DNA of 64,000 nt from Bombus terrestris (lineage: Eukaryota; Arthropoda; Insecta; Hymenoptera; Apidae). Position 1 is the stretch's first letter. Each line of letters starts with the position of its first letter. Location: assembly GCF_910591885.1 (NCBI RefSeq), contig NC_063277.1:14322001-14386000 (forward strand). Direction: 5' to 3'. Shown here one piece after another: positions 1 through 11,396 of this stretch. The position numbers were made by a program, and so were the translations under genes. The notes beneath the pieces were generated by a model. The model worked only from the letters and a program-made list of their open reading frames with translations, ran no database searches and had not been told where the DNA came from.

Positions 1-1915
1 TGGACACCGTGCAAAAAGTCTTGCTGCAAATAAGTTCGGCGCGATTGCCAAACGACCTATCAATATTGTAGGAACGAACTCGTCGATGGTTTCATCGTTT
101 CATCGAATAGAAACGAACACGCGAAGAAGCAATTAAACGTTGTGACTCTATAATAACACGAAGTAACTGAAGGAAGAGACTTGATAACGATGTTTAAAAT
201 TCGATGTCCGTGAACGTAAATGACGGTCTGGCATCCGACGATAAGAGAAAACTAGGGAAATACTTTTAAAGCGTTATAACGCGGAATCTGTTCACTGTGC
301 TGAACTATATCTCTCTGTTTTTGGAACCCGATCGATGTCGTGCATAAAGCTTCTCATTTATATACAGCGACGCGCCGCCGCCAGCGCCGTTATTCCCGCG
401 ATAATTATACGCGTGAAATCAAATTAATAAGAGTAAAGATCCAAGTGGCACCATTAAAATTTTACGATTGGTCGGTGGAGTTTATAACGAAGGTTTTCAT
501 AATTACGGGATTTTTAAAAAGACGCATTTCGTGAGTCCTCGTTAAGCACTAGCCGGCGAACCCGTTTCGTTTCGGAAACTTTAATTCTCTGTTTACCTGT
601 TCACGGCTTTTGCTCGCTCGCCGGTAAACAGCTTGGAACTTTTAATTGCCTTTCCAGAGGTTTTTGCTGGAAACGCAGCGAAAAAGTGAGAATTAAGCTG
701 TTCTCGCGATCAAGATTTTTGATACTGGCCGTTATTGCAGGACGTGACCGTTTTAGCGTTTAGCGTTTAAATCATATCCTTCGACCATTGCCACGGCAAA
801 GCATATCAAGTAGAAAATTGCGGTTCTCAAAGACGAAATTCGACAATTCACCGGTACTCGAATGAACGCAAGAAGATTATCCGAAAGTTGAAGAGGAATC
901 GAAGATCGACTTTAAAATCTTGCCGGATTTTCTATGACGGAATTAAAGAAAGGATCAACGACTGTGTCGACGAATCGGGGCTCGTTCGCGGCAATTTGTT
1001 TCACTTTGCGGGCAGACTTGCACCCTCGTCTTGCTTCCGGCTTCCTTTCGATCCTCGTTTAATCTTCGCGATCGAACTTCGATCCTATCGTTCGTTCCGC
1101 GTAGTCCCTTCATACACCCATTCCTTCGTTTTGCGTTTCTTTTATATCGCTATAGACTTTAGGTCCAACTTTGTCGGTTATCCGTCGGAAGGCGATGAAA
1201 TTTCTTGCATCGGGCTTCTTTCTCAGTACCATCAAGAGCAGAGATCAACTCCATTTCCGACTACGGAGCCGAAATAACGTTTCAAAAATTCTGAAGCTTA
1301 CTTTTCCAGTAGATTTTACCCGTTATTTTCAATTATTGGAAGAATGTCTGACGCTTAAAGACGAGAGAATATAGAATATCGGATCCATTCTTTAATGACA
1401 AAGAGGTGCCAAAAGTTCTGTCACAGTTTTCGATGTATCTGAGAGATACAGTGACTTCGATCTCTGCTGCAATGCCAATTTCGGGTAAAAACTGTAGAAA
1501 CAGATGGAACGTTTCTTATTTTATTCGGCCCTATGACGTGACCATATAGGTGGTTTATGGTCGAACAATTCTTATGATCTACGAGTAATTTTCCAAAGTG
1601 GACTCCGTTCTTGGTTCCTTGGCGGCCGGCTCGTGCAAACGTTACCAGAAATATTGCAACGCGAGCAAACTTTCTGGCGAACCGACCGGCCCGAAAATCT
1701 TGAGTAAACAGCCACGCACGAACCTCTGCATGTGAACCGTATACCCCGTTCCAACTTGACCCGGTTTAAAATTATGTGAAAGCGTAATTTCGAAAGTAAC
1801 ACATGTATTTCTGTCGACCTGGTTTTCCGATTTAACCAACAGTATCGAGTTATTCTTTCGGTAAGTGTGTTCCTCGGTTATTCTTGGCGCGCTATCGCCG
1901 AAACAAACTGCGACT
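1..1915. other. Noncoding stretch, no gene recognised
   Basis: AT-rich, CpG-rich sequence. Open frames up to 129 codons (888-1277) are Ser/Phe/Arg-rich, overlap others and match no family I know. CTAGAT-AATA-ATCTAG at its right end is a small palindrome next to the retrotransposon tail. Confidence 0.6.
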
Positions 1916-2000
1916 AGATAATAATCTAGCGTAATTAATCAACTCCGTCTTTGTTGGTTTATTTTTCTTGCCTTTTCTTGGTTCCGAGACACCCCTATTG

Positions 2001-2118
2001 AGCGTCAAGCCGACCACCGCGGGGTTTTAGTCGGTGAAGTCCGACGCTACCCCGCCGCTTCCCAAAAGAACGGCGAGGTGTACATGAGGATCTCTCCACG
2101 TACAAAAAAAAAAAAAAA
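2001..2118 (+). mobile_element. 3' end of a 5'-truncated non-LTR retrotransposon (R1-like tail) with A15
   Basis: A GC-rich block stands out from the AT-rich flanks and ends in 15 consecutive A (2104-2118). It contains CGGGGTTTTAGTCGGT, like the GGGGTTTTAGT tails of many insect R1-clade LINEs and their derived SINEs (recalled family pattern, not searched). The tail can fold: AGCGTC (2001-2006) pairs with GACGCT (2043-2048) around CCGAC (2010-2014) pairing with GTCGG (2030-2034), and CGCCG (2053-2057) pairs with CGGCG (2071-2075). The upstream border is unclear. The word AGATAATAAT occurs at 1916-1925 and 2126-2135 and might be a target-site duplication, though seven bases separate it from the A tract. 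No coding part of the element remains. Confidence 0.5.
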
Positions 2119-2135
2119 GAGAAGAAGATAATAAT

Positions 2136-5100
2136 TAAGCAATCCTAAGAGAGTGCAATAACATGAAACGCATGCTCTGAAATTCTTCCTCGTCCTATTT
2201 GTAGAAACTCAGTTGCACGAAGATTATCGTGAGCGGTGAATATACTCGTCGAGGCTAGACTTTCTCACGGAAATATCAATGAACGGCTGTCAGCAGGGAA
2301 AAAACGTGTTTGACCGTGTAGCTGTAACATATTTATGGGGTACTTGGACAGCGGTGCACGCCAAGGCGAAGGAAGAAGCATGACGCTGGAAGAAAATTAA
2401 ACCCGCCAGCGAATCGGATCGATAAGTTGAAAATCGAGGTGCCCTGTGAATACCAGGGGAGCACGACAGCATCACAAGGATGCGGGTGTAGTCGCATTTG
2501 CAATCACTACACCGGAATCCAATTCCGTCTATTCGCGACGCTTTCGTTTCTCGTGGCTGACGAAACGCTACAGAAGAGGCAGCCATCAATCGGCAAACGG
2601 CAAGCTACAGGGTTGTGAAGCCGAATCCGAACGATGAGCTTTCGCTCCAGCCGAATCGATTTTCCGTCTGTTCCGCCATAATTTATTTAGAACTGACCCG
2701 TTCGTGTACCAAAGAGTAACCGACAATTAGCGGGAACGATATTTCGAGCTTCGCGCGCTGGATCTTGATATACTATATATATACAATTCCTAGGAAATTC
2801 GATCCCACGCGATATCTCTAGTGGCGCTCGTTATCACGGGCCACGTCCTGTCACGAGCAATTCGATCAATTCAACTTTCACCGGCGCTCATTAAGCTCGC
2901 CACTTATCTTAATCACTTCTTCTTTTATCATTTCTATAATTATGCCTGACGTATGAGAACGAAATACGAACGATTCGCAGCTATCGACGTACACACATTG
3001 CATACATCGAAACGTTTAATTAGACCTTACACGTTAGCTGTATCGTAATTACAGTATGTCGATTAACCATAAATTCGTTTTCATAATTTCATTGGAGATA
3101 ATGGAATTTTGGCAATTATAATGGTTCTATTGTTTCTATTTTTACGATGTAGAAGTGACAGAAATCATGTAAAAGGAAATGGATACGATACAGGAATAAT
3201 GGAGTTGCCGAATGGTAGGGAATATTTTGCTACGTCGTCCGTACTTTTATCTCGTGTAATGCAATACCTTAGCCAACATTGGTCAACATTGTTAGACCAT
3301 AAAAGCTTCAAGTCTTTGTGTTTGAATTTTAACTACCAGTGCTGTTGAAACGTCGAATGAAAGAACATCCATAAAACGTGTAAAACGTGTAAAAAAACAT
3401 AGACGAAACAGTAATGAATATGCAACTATGCCGTCTGTTTCACGCAGGTGATGTTTCAAGCCATTTTTGAAATATGAAAATTTGTTCTGCTCACACGGAA
3501 CTACGTAGGTTTAGAAGAACGATATTTATGTTCGCAACGAGGCTTTTGTTTCGTCTCTTCGCACGACGCGACAGTCGAATAGAAGTTTTTAATGAAATGC
3601 TAAAATTAATCAGTTTCACGTAGCCAAGCACGGATTTAAGGGCCTGCTCTGTTTGCGATGCGCGACTTGAGCCTGTGATTGTCGGTTAATTAGCTCGGTA
3701 AAATTCTACTTTGTTTCCACCTAAAAAATGAAATAGACCGGATGTTTTTTCTTCGAGTTGTTAACTCTTCCACTGTGTTCTAGTCGCTGTTGTGCTACTC
3801 CTTTTTCTTTCTCTTTCTGTACGTTATCTCTGTTGTTCCATTAGTATTTTTATTTCGAGAAGTTTATGCACTTGCCATTTGTGTAGGATACCGTCCGCGA
3901 TAAGACATTTAGAAATTTCAGATCAAACTTTCGTATGTGGGTTGTTGGTGGCAAAAAGTGAAGAAGGTACAATTTAAAAAACTTCACAAAGCGGAAGTTG
4001 AAGGGGAAGTCGTACTTCCTTGGATCATTCAAAGCTATGCTGGTATTTGACGAGCGAAACGCGCGTCTAAACTTTACGGCGCGCTGTTTCGCACTGTTGT
4101 ATGACGTTCTTATATCTTTTCCTCCCTTAGTTCCTTTCGTTGCGTTTTACAAAACGCGACGTACGTCGAAAATGTAAGATAGAAGAAACGGAATTAGTAA
4201 AGAAGTTAGGGCGAGATGAAGAGGAATTATGGACAACGAAGGGGTAGCTTACTTGTGTAAGATTCATAGTACGAACATACCGCGTGAAGCGAGAACAGTA
4301 AAGCGTTTCATTCCTTTACAAACAAATCTTCATTCCGCTGTTTCTCGGCCGTGCTCGAAAAACTAAAGAATCGCTAAATCAAGAGGGCTTTAAACTTGGA
4401 AGAAACCACGACACAATAACTTGGAATGAAGTTCGAATTTTACGGCGACTCGTATGAAAGAGAAGAACACAATACCTTGCCCTACGAATTATCTCGTAAT
4501 TTAAATGAAAGAGCGGTGTATTTCTGAATAAATTTGCCTAGCTGAATATTTTGATTTTAATTTTTCCTTTTGTTAGACGAAACAACGGGTAAAGCGCTAC
4601 CGTCATCAGCCAGTTTTCAACGAAGATTCGAATCAGCCGGTGCAAAATATAAATTACGAACGTGTGCGATGAATTCCTAACATCCGTTTCTATGGTAATT
4701 TGTATTCCGCTTCTCAAGTGAATGCTCATCCGTATGTAAAAAGCAAGATTTACAGGTTACGCGAAGTATACAGGGGCATGGCGTGAAAGATTCTTGATCG
4801 GTTGCATCATTTGCTGATATCGAATATTTCACTGCCTCTTGGAAAGCTCGAGGCGGCTGGTATCTTGACGAAAGGACAAGCGTTCTTTTTCTCCTTCTTT
4901 CCGAAAACATGTTGAGTTTGCTTCGACAAACTAGTGTAACCAAGTTTTAAAATAAAATAAAATTGAAAGAACTGTTTTTAGATTACGATATTCGAATTGC
5001 ATAAGGAAAGCTGCTAAAATGTACAATTAAATAAAATTCGAACAAACACTGACGCTCATATCAGCTATGTTTCTGACGAGGCGGAAGAAATTGATTTCTC

Positions 5101-7537
5101 TGATAATCAATTACAGTGATTCGTAAGAGCGCAACATGCAAGGAATATATATTCTATTCATTCTCTTCTGTTTTCCATCTCATTGGTTTTCTACTTGGTC
5201 CGAGAAAGTCCACTGAAAATTGTTCGGTAACTTTGCTTTCCGGAATACCTTAACAAAGAAAATTCCGTGCACGAAGGAGCGATAAAACAAAGAACAGGGG
5301 AACAATGATAACTAATTTCAATAGACCGTCAAATACGGATGAACACTATTAATTACCGATAACAATTGTCCATTAATCTTGTCGGGCGTTTATTGAAATC
5401 ATAGGAATATTGCGACGCGATTCCAACGAACAAATAGAGAAATTTCAACTAAAAATTACGACAAAAATATTCCCGTCCTTTTAATCATAATTTATATTCT
5501 TTGCTTTTATAACGTGGATTCTTTGTGACGAGAAAACGAGACATTTGACGTAATTACAACGTAACATCGGATAACGTTTAAGTCAGCATGAATAATTAAT
5601 TCGACGAATCGCTGTTTCACCACAATATCGTCACAACGCTATTATCTCATTGTTACTTTGTCGACGCGATTTATCATTAAATTAATATTATTCGTTTATT
5701 AGCTCGAGTGGTTTCATTCACGATTATTATATCCATGTTTCTTAATTTGCTGAATAGCAAGGATCGTACATTTTTTAGTTTACGTTAATTCCCGACTTTC
5801 TCTATGCCGGTGTAAGATTATCCGTCCCCTTTAGTATTCTATAGTATAACAACGTTCGCGGGATATAATATCATTGTCTACCGAAAGAGGTTGGGAGTTG
5901 CATCAACGAAACGCGTATGTTTGCGAGCAATACAGAGTATTCCTCAAACGTTTCGCTAATCCCCTACTAATTGCAACGGTAAGCTTTCTGTTAATTGCAC
6001 CAAAGAAATTGCTCAATGGCGCAGCAGTTTTGAAGATATATATCAATTTCTACCATCATCCCTTTCATTAACGAAGATATCATTTAAGGATTCCGGAAGC
6101 CAACGTACACTGCAATTGCAATTGGGATCTTAAAGATTATAACAAAGTTGTTTGTTACTTTGAAACGAAGAACAAGAGTCGAGGACTAAAGTCAGAAACA
6201 CAATGAGCGTCGTAGTTGTTCGTAACTTTGTCTCTTCAAAGAGCGAACGACATTGAATTTGCATGATCTCTTCTTCTCTTTATAATTAGAAGAAAATGTT
6301 TTACTATTTCGGAAACGTCCATTATATTTTTATCGTCGTCTTTCACCATTGGAAGATCTAAATAGAGCAAAATACATGTTAATAATAAGAAAATAATACG
6401 TTGATAATATTCTTACACTGCTGAATGGCAACCTTTCCATGTATCAGGAATATCACAGTGTAGTTACGTCGTAGATTGTTCCTTCGTCGATCGACCATTG
6501 CCAATTTATGCAGAAACATTTTTATTGTTCTGTTCTAGATTATTGTTGTTCCGCCTGACGGATTTACATAAAACGTAATCTAATTAACGCTGTACGGGAA
6601 ATGTTAAGTACGAGAACGCACGCGACACGCAGCAGCCGCGAAAACTATGAAAAACGCATGTTGCAGTCATCATAACCGGTTCTTTTACGAGGATATGTAG
6701 CCGTCCTCTGTGTCGGAAAACATTGAATACAAAAATTGAGAGAACTCGTTCGATAGTAAGAGCTTCCGGCAATTCTTTTGCCGCGTATTTCATCCTAACG
6801 TGATGGACGGCACAATCGTTTTTCACGAACAAAATTAGTGCGCCGCCAGTGACAACGTGTACGCAAACATATGTATGTAGTCGAAACACATTGTTGCCGA
6901 AAGGCATTGTGTTTAAACGCAATTAAGTGCGTTTCATTCAGCTGCTTGCGAATCGATTTACTGCATTTAACTTCGCGTGTCGCTAATGTGTGGTATTTCA
7001 AACTAAGTCAATCCGTTCTACGACTTTAACCACAATTAGATGTTATTTTCGCTACTTTGTCCTTTTAGAAACACCATTCAATTTTCTACAAAAATATATT
7101 TTACAGCTTATATGAAAGCTTATATGAAAAAAAAAATAACGTTTTCTTTCAATTTTAGTTTGATTAAACTAATCGTATATCGTAACGGTGTAATAGTATC
7201 TGAAGTCAAGAGACTCATTAATTTCCAAAAGCGTTCGATCGATTTGCACGCGAAACCATCGCAGCAGATCGTTGTTTCTGGTAAGCCTAGATACGTAATC
7301 ACAGGGGAGATCCATATGTCCGTGACGATCGGATTGTCAATCAGTAAACGTCACTTCCGTTAAAAACATCGGTCGCCGTGGAATCACAGTACCGTTCACT
7401 GGTTTCCACACACATCGGTTTTCGATTCGGCCTCCGAATTTCTGCGATCGGACCCTCCCGGTGCTAATTGGGGAAGTGATTTGGAACAAATTAAACTAGC
7501 AACTGTTTCGATTTACCTTTTTTTCTTTCTCTCTTTT
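2136..7537. other. Intergenic stretch downstream of the cuticular gene
   Basis: No exon, RNA gene or element recognised. Frames of 60-112 codons occur on both strands without family signatures; 5000-6000 is especially AT-rich. Confidence 0.6.
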
Positions 7538-7543
7538 TTTAAT
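7538..7543 (-). terminator. Candidate polyadenylation hexamer ATTAAA for the cuticular gene
   Basis: The minus strand reads ATTAAA about 100 bases past the stop codon. No canonical AATAAA was seen between the stop and about 7300. An A/G-rich minus-strand tract follows, so the exact cleavage site cannot be placed. Confidence 0.35.
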
Positions 7544-7641
7544 CAGTGCAACAACAAAAAAACGAAACAATCAACGTTGCATAACAACAACAATCGCAAC
7601 GTAACAAGAAATCTTTGGTAATGAATGAAACAACGTTTCGT

Positions 7642-10056
7642 TTAATGGTGGTGTCCTACGTCGTGGTCGTTACCGTTGCTGTTAAGAACGTGAGCGAAAA
7701 ATCCATCCTTTCCAGCGCGATATTTCACCGTTCTAATATTTCCGCCGGGCTCTTTTATTGTGTATTCACCGACTACTTCTTTACCTGTAAAGCACCAGCA
7801 AAAAAATATGATTATCGGATGCAAACGAGTAGATATCATGTAGTGAGAGTAGATAAATAATTTTACGCTCAACCGCCCGCGGCCTGTTCTCTCTACTGCC
7901 AAAGCGAGTAAATGGAAAATTAGTTTTCGTTTATTCTCGAGTAAAAGTAGCTGAAGAATTAATTCTTTCAAGAAGGTTAATTACAATTTATGTAAACACA
8001 AGACACCAGCGAGAAGAAAAATCGATTCCCTCGAGGGAATGTGAATACTTGAATGCTCCTCGAGAACCATGGCAAGAACGCTGAGTACGAGAGAATTATC
8101 GAGCTACTTAACAGTTATCACAGTTATCTTTGGTTGCTGGAATTACTTCGCTTCGGCGCATCCGTTTGGTTGTATTGTCTTTAAATTTGCCTGTGAAACA
8201 TTAAGGCGCGTATCTAGAGTACAAAGATGTCAAACTCACGCAGAGATATCATTCGTAGTTGAGGTCTAGCTAGTTAGCGAATTAATATGGCAAAGTGAAA
8301 ACGGAATAGGTTCGTTAGCAGTAACATCGTATCGCGGATTATTTTCAACGTAAATTCCCTTCTCTGCAAATAATTAATGAAGCCACGTGTGCTTCCCGTC
8401 GCGATGGGATCGGGAGCGTCAAACTCGCGATATTGATATTCTTCTTTGAGTATTCCAGCCGAGTGATCCTGAAAGCTCTCTGAATGAATCCTTACGTGGT
8501 ACTGCAATCAAGTATGATTAAACTAAGAGACGTTGCCTTGAGAATCAAGATCCGTGATAAGTAATTACTTCTCTCGTATAATGTTACCATCTTGTTAACT
8601 CTATTAGAGGGCCGCGTTTACTTAATGACAGATTCGTAAACCATAGAAACTTTAAAGACATGTCGTACCAAGAAGATACGCTGGAAGAGGAAACTTGTCG
8701 CTTTCTTGTGCGTATCGTTAAACAAATATTTCGATTTTCTACGTATCGAAATATATGTACGTTGGAAATATTCTCATCAATTTTTCGTCGCACCGAATTT
8801 AAGAATCACTCGAAGTCACTCGACAGTGTCTCTGCTCGGTACCTATTAAACTATCTGCTGGAAACAAGCTCCTCGACTTTTCGACATTCGAGGGTCATTA
8901 ATGTAGGCCACCGTCTGGCTTTAATTAGGCCGATTACGTAGAAACGAAAGTGGAAGAAGTCGTGGATGTTAGAAAACTTGACAAACTCTCGAGTTCAAAA
9001 GAGTGTGCAAACGAAGACGACTTTCCAAAGCGTTCTATGAGCTCGGGACGCTTTTCGAATCGCAGTAAACTAATTAAAATACGCGACCTAAGGATTCTAG
9101 AATTTTCCATGGACGAACACCGGAGGGAAAACTTCAGCTTGGAAACAAAATGCGATGCTTCGAAACGTCTCTTTCGATATTTCCATCGCACGGTCAAAGA
9201 TCGCGTTACCACTTTTATTTTTGCTTCTCTATTCGTTCTACCGCTTGTTATACGTTCGTTGACTTGCCTCTCGCCGTTGCATCGCAATTTATCGCTACGT
9301 AACTTGGTATAACTTGATTATATTACTATTTTTTGCGTTCACTGTGCGTACAGGTCGCAAGTGTTCTTTCAACAGCGAAAGAGATTAATTTTCTTCCATA
9401 TTATGCTTGACGTACCGTCTCTATGCTCCTTTTGGCCATGATAATCGCCGGTATGATGGTCCTCGACGCCGTATGAGAACTCGTAGTGCGGATGTGCCAC
9501 GTAATCATGATCGTGGTGACCGTGCTTGTCTTTCCAAGTCACCTCTCGAGCATTGCCTATCACGGGTCCGTGGAAATGTTGAAAAGAGTGCGCGTGACCG
9601 CCCGCGTCGGCTCTCTCGTGAAATAGAACCAACAGCATCAGAATTGCCGTTAAAGAAATCTGTTGGAAAACAATTAATTTTGCATCAGTTATATGCAAAA
9701 ATATTTGTTTTTTCTCTTATTGAAAATCGAGTGAAGGTACTATACAGTTCATGTTCTATTTCAACAAAGCGTGGAAAAGGAATTATTTTGAAAATGCTCG
9801 GAAAGAACGAAACGTTCCCATATTGGAAAGAATTTCCAATTTACAAAGTGATTAACCAATGTCACGAGGAATCGATAGAAGTTTCGGTAGGCTAGGACTG
9901 GACAATTCTGTTAGCGTACCAGCGTCCCGACCTATAATTAAATGGTACGAAACGATTGATCGGTAGCGCCACTTCACAATTCCGGGTTTGCCTATCACGA
10001 TTAGACAAAAATGAAGAATGGTCAATCACGCGATGCACACTCACTTTAAAAGCCAT
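7642..10056 (-). CDS. RR-2 type cuticular protein (chitin-binding), 3 coding exons
   Basis: Secreted structural protein of the insect cuticle, expected to bind chitin in the extracellular matrix. Three minus-strand exons join in frame: 10056-10045 (M-A-F-K, then donor GTGAGT), 9659-9416 (acceptor CCAACAG; donor GTACGT, phase 1) and 7784-7642 (acceptor TTACAG, to the TAA). Introns are 385 and 1631 bp. The product is 132 residues. Residues 1-23 form a signal peptide (hydrophobic I-L-M-L-L-V-L core, likely cut after A-D-A). The mature chain is rich in histidine (20 His in all). The Rebers-Riddiford domain covers about 57-119: YEFSYGVEDHHTGD, then a Gln/Glu/Arg-Asp-Gly block, VVGEYTIKEPGG, RTVKY and GFFAHV, which is the extended RR-2 pattern. 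The stretch between RTVKY and GF is slightly shorter than usual. A four-codon first exon ending inside the signal peptide is typical of insect CPR genes. The splice model is read from sequence; the family call is secure, the exact orthologue is not known. Confidence 0.93.
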
Positions 10057-10142
10057 ATCACTGTCGAATGGTCGTGCTATACTCCGGTAAACAGATAGAA
10101 TAGATCGAACGATCGATACGATTCCTCCGCGATCGTTCGAAA

Positions 10143-10148
10143 ACTGAA
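10143..10148 (-). promoter_or_regulatory. Arthropod initiator (TTCAGT), probable transcription start
   Basis: The minus strand reads TTCAGTTT here, matching the arthropod TCAGT initiator, with the start A at 10145. It is 35 bases from the first T of the TATA box, a little longer than the usual 30-31. It would give a 5' UTR of about 89 bases before the ATG at 10056. Confidence 0.45.
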
Positions 10149-10171
10149 TAGGTCGGTCCGATGATATTGTT

Positions 10172-10180
10172 CCTTTTATA
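10172..10180 (-). promoter_or_regulatory. TATA box of the cuticular protein gene
   Basis: Read on the minus strand this is TATAAAAGG, a perfect core TATA box, 116 bases upstream of the ATG of the cuticular gene. Insect cuticle genes commonly use TATA promoters for strong, stage-limited expression; that timing is family knowledge, not seen here. Confidence 0.72.
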
Positions 10181-11326
10181 GGTCCACTTTAAAAGTTTCC
10201 CTCAGCTTAATTCTTCTTTGGATCCATGCCCGGAACTTTGTCGCTGCAGACGTTGCAAAACACAATTATTCAAGCGGGCCGTGGCCGCAAAAAGCGTCGC
10301 TCGATGCTCGCTCGAGCGCACATTAGCCAATCCGGTCGCACTAATGGAATTCGTTGGGAAAGAGTACGAAAAAATGAAACTCCGGCAAAAGGCATTTGTT
10401 TCTTCAACCAGGCGACACACGCGTATCGATCATGGCATCGCCTGCTCGTCATGCACGATAGATCCTACAGATTGCGTTACGAGTTTGCCTTACGACTTTC
10501 TTCGTGGAAACAGCTCTCTGCCGCGATCGCATGCTCCATTTCGGCTGAAACTCCATCTTACATCAAGATTGTATAGAAATGCGATTATATCGTAACTCAA
10601 CGTCGCGCTCCGGAAGCTGCTTCTCCATCGGTTCCGTGTGCTTTCGTATTATGCATCCTCTTAAATACGCGGACTAGCATGGCTTTATTCGAGACACGTT
10701 TCAACGTAATCGTCAACATAGAACCACAAATCGAGTTCGGTTTACTACAGCAAAGATACAGGTAAATCTCTATTTTTAATGTATATCAGGATAAAGAAGT
10801 TTCGAGTTAATCGAGATTCTTCGTATGGCGAAATATCTACGGAGTAAGTTCCAAGATACAGCTTTTACGACTCTCGAAGACTAACGCCAAAATCCACGAA
10901 CAAAAAAGTTACCGTTCTCATGTTCGACGGGTTATATCGTTACCCAAAGAACTCGTGGTCAATGCATTAGAGTTCGAAGAAATAACGTTCACAGGAAGCA
11001 GGGGAATTTTTTTATTTCCGTAAGCGATCCTTACGTTATTAACAAAAACTACAGAATTCTATCTGGTCTGTCGTGGAGTGAGATGATTCTCGCCGACGGA
11101 GAAACGGGACAGAGAGATGAGAAGAGGATGGATTTTGGCACACGATGTGCTGGAGCGGCGGAAGTGCTCGAAGAGGCGCTCGGCTTTTGAGTTATGACAC
11201 TTTTTGAGCCGAAGAGTCGCGATGTGAATAGCGCATCCGAGTCCAGCGTAATATCATAGCTCGATCTCAGGGTTGGGCCAGCGATAAATCTGCCTTAAAT
11301 AAGATTTGCCGACGACACTCTAGCGA
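10181..11326. other. Upstream region of the cuticular gene
   Basis: Probably holds the gene's enhancers; no specific site can be assigned. 10218-10595 is open in several frames on both strands and is GC-richer. 11080-11260 is purine-rich. Confidence 0.5.
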
Positions 11327-11333
11327 TATAAAA
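11327..11333 (+). promoter_or_regulatory. Candidate TATA box (TATAAAA), divergent from the cuticular gene
   Basis: TATAAAA on the plus strand, about 1.15 kb from the cuticular TATA box and pointing the other way. A weak donor-like CG|GTAATT follows at about 11395. No plausible coding exon was recognised downstream, so the partner gene, if any, is unknown. Confidence 0.25.
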
Positions 11334-11396
11334 CGAACGAACCGACTCAAGAGGCAGCAACGGTTTACTTTGCTTCGATATCGCTTCGTCGACACG

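Noticed and set aside
8934..9312. Frames of 117 (minus) and 120 (plus) codons inside intron 2 of the cuticular gene
   Set aside because: Both strands are open over the same bases, neither shows a recognisable domain, and the cuticular splice sites on either side are strong without them.
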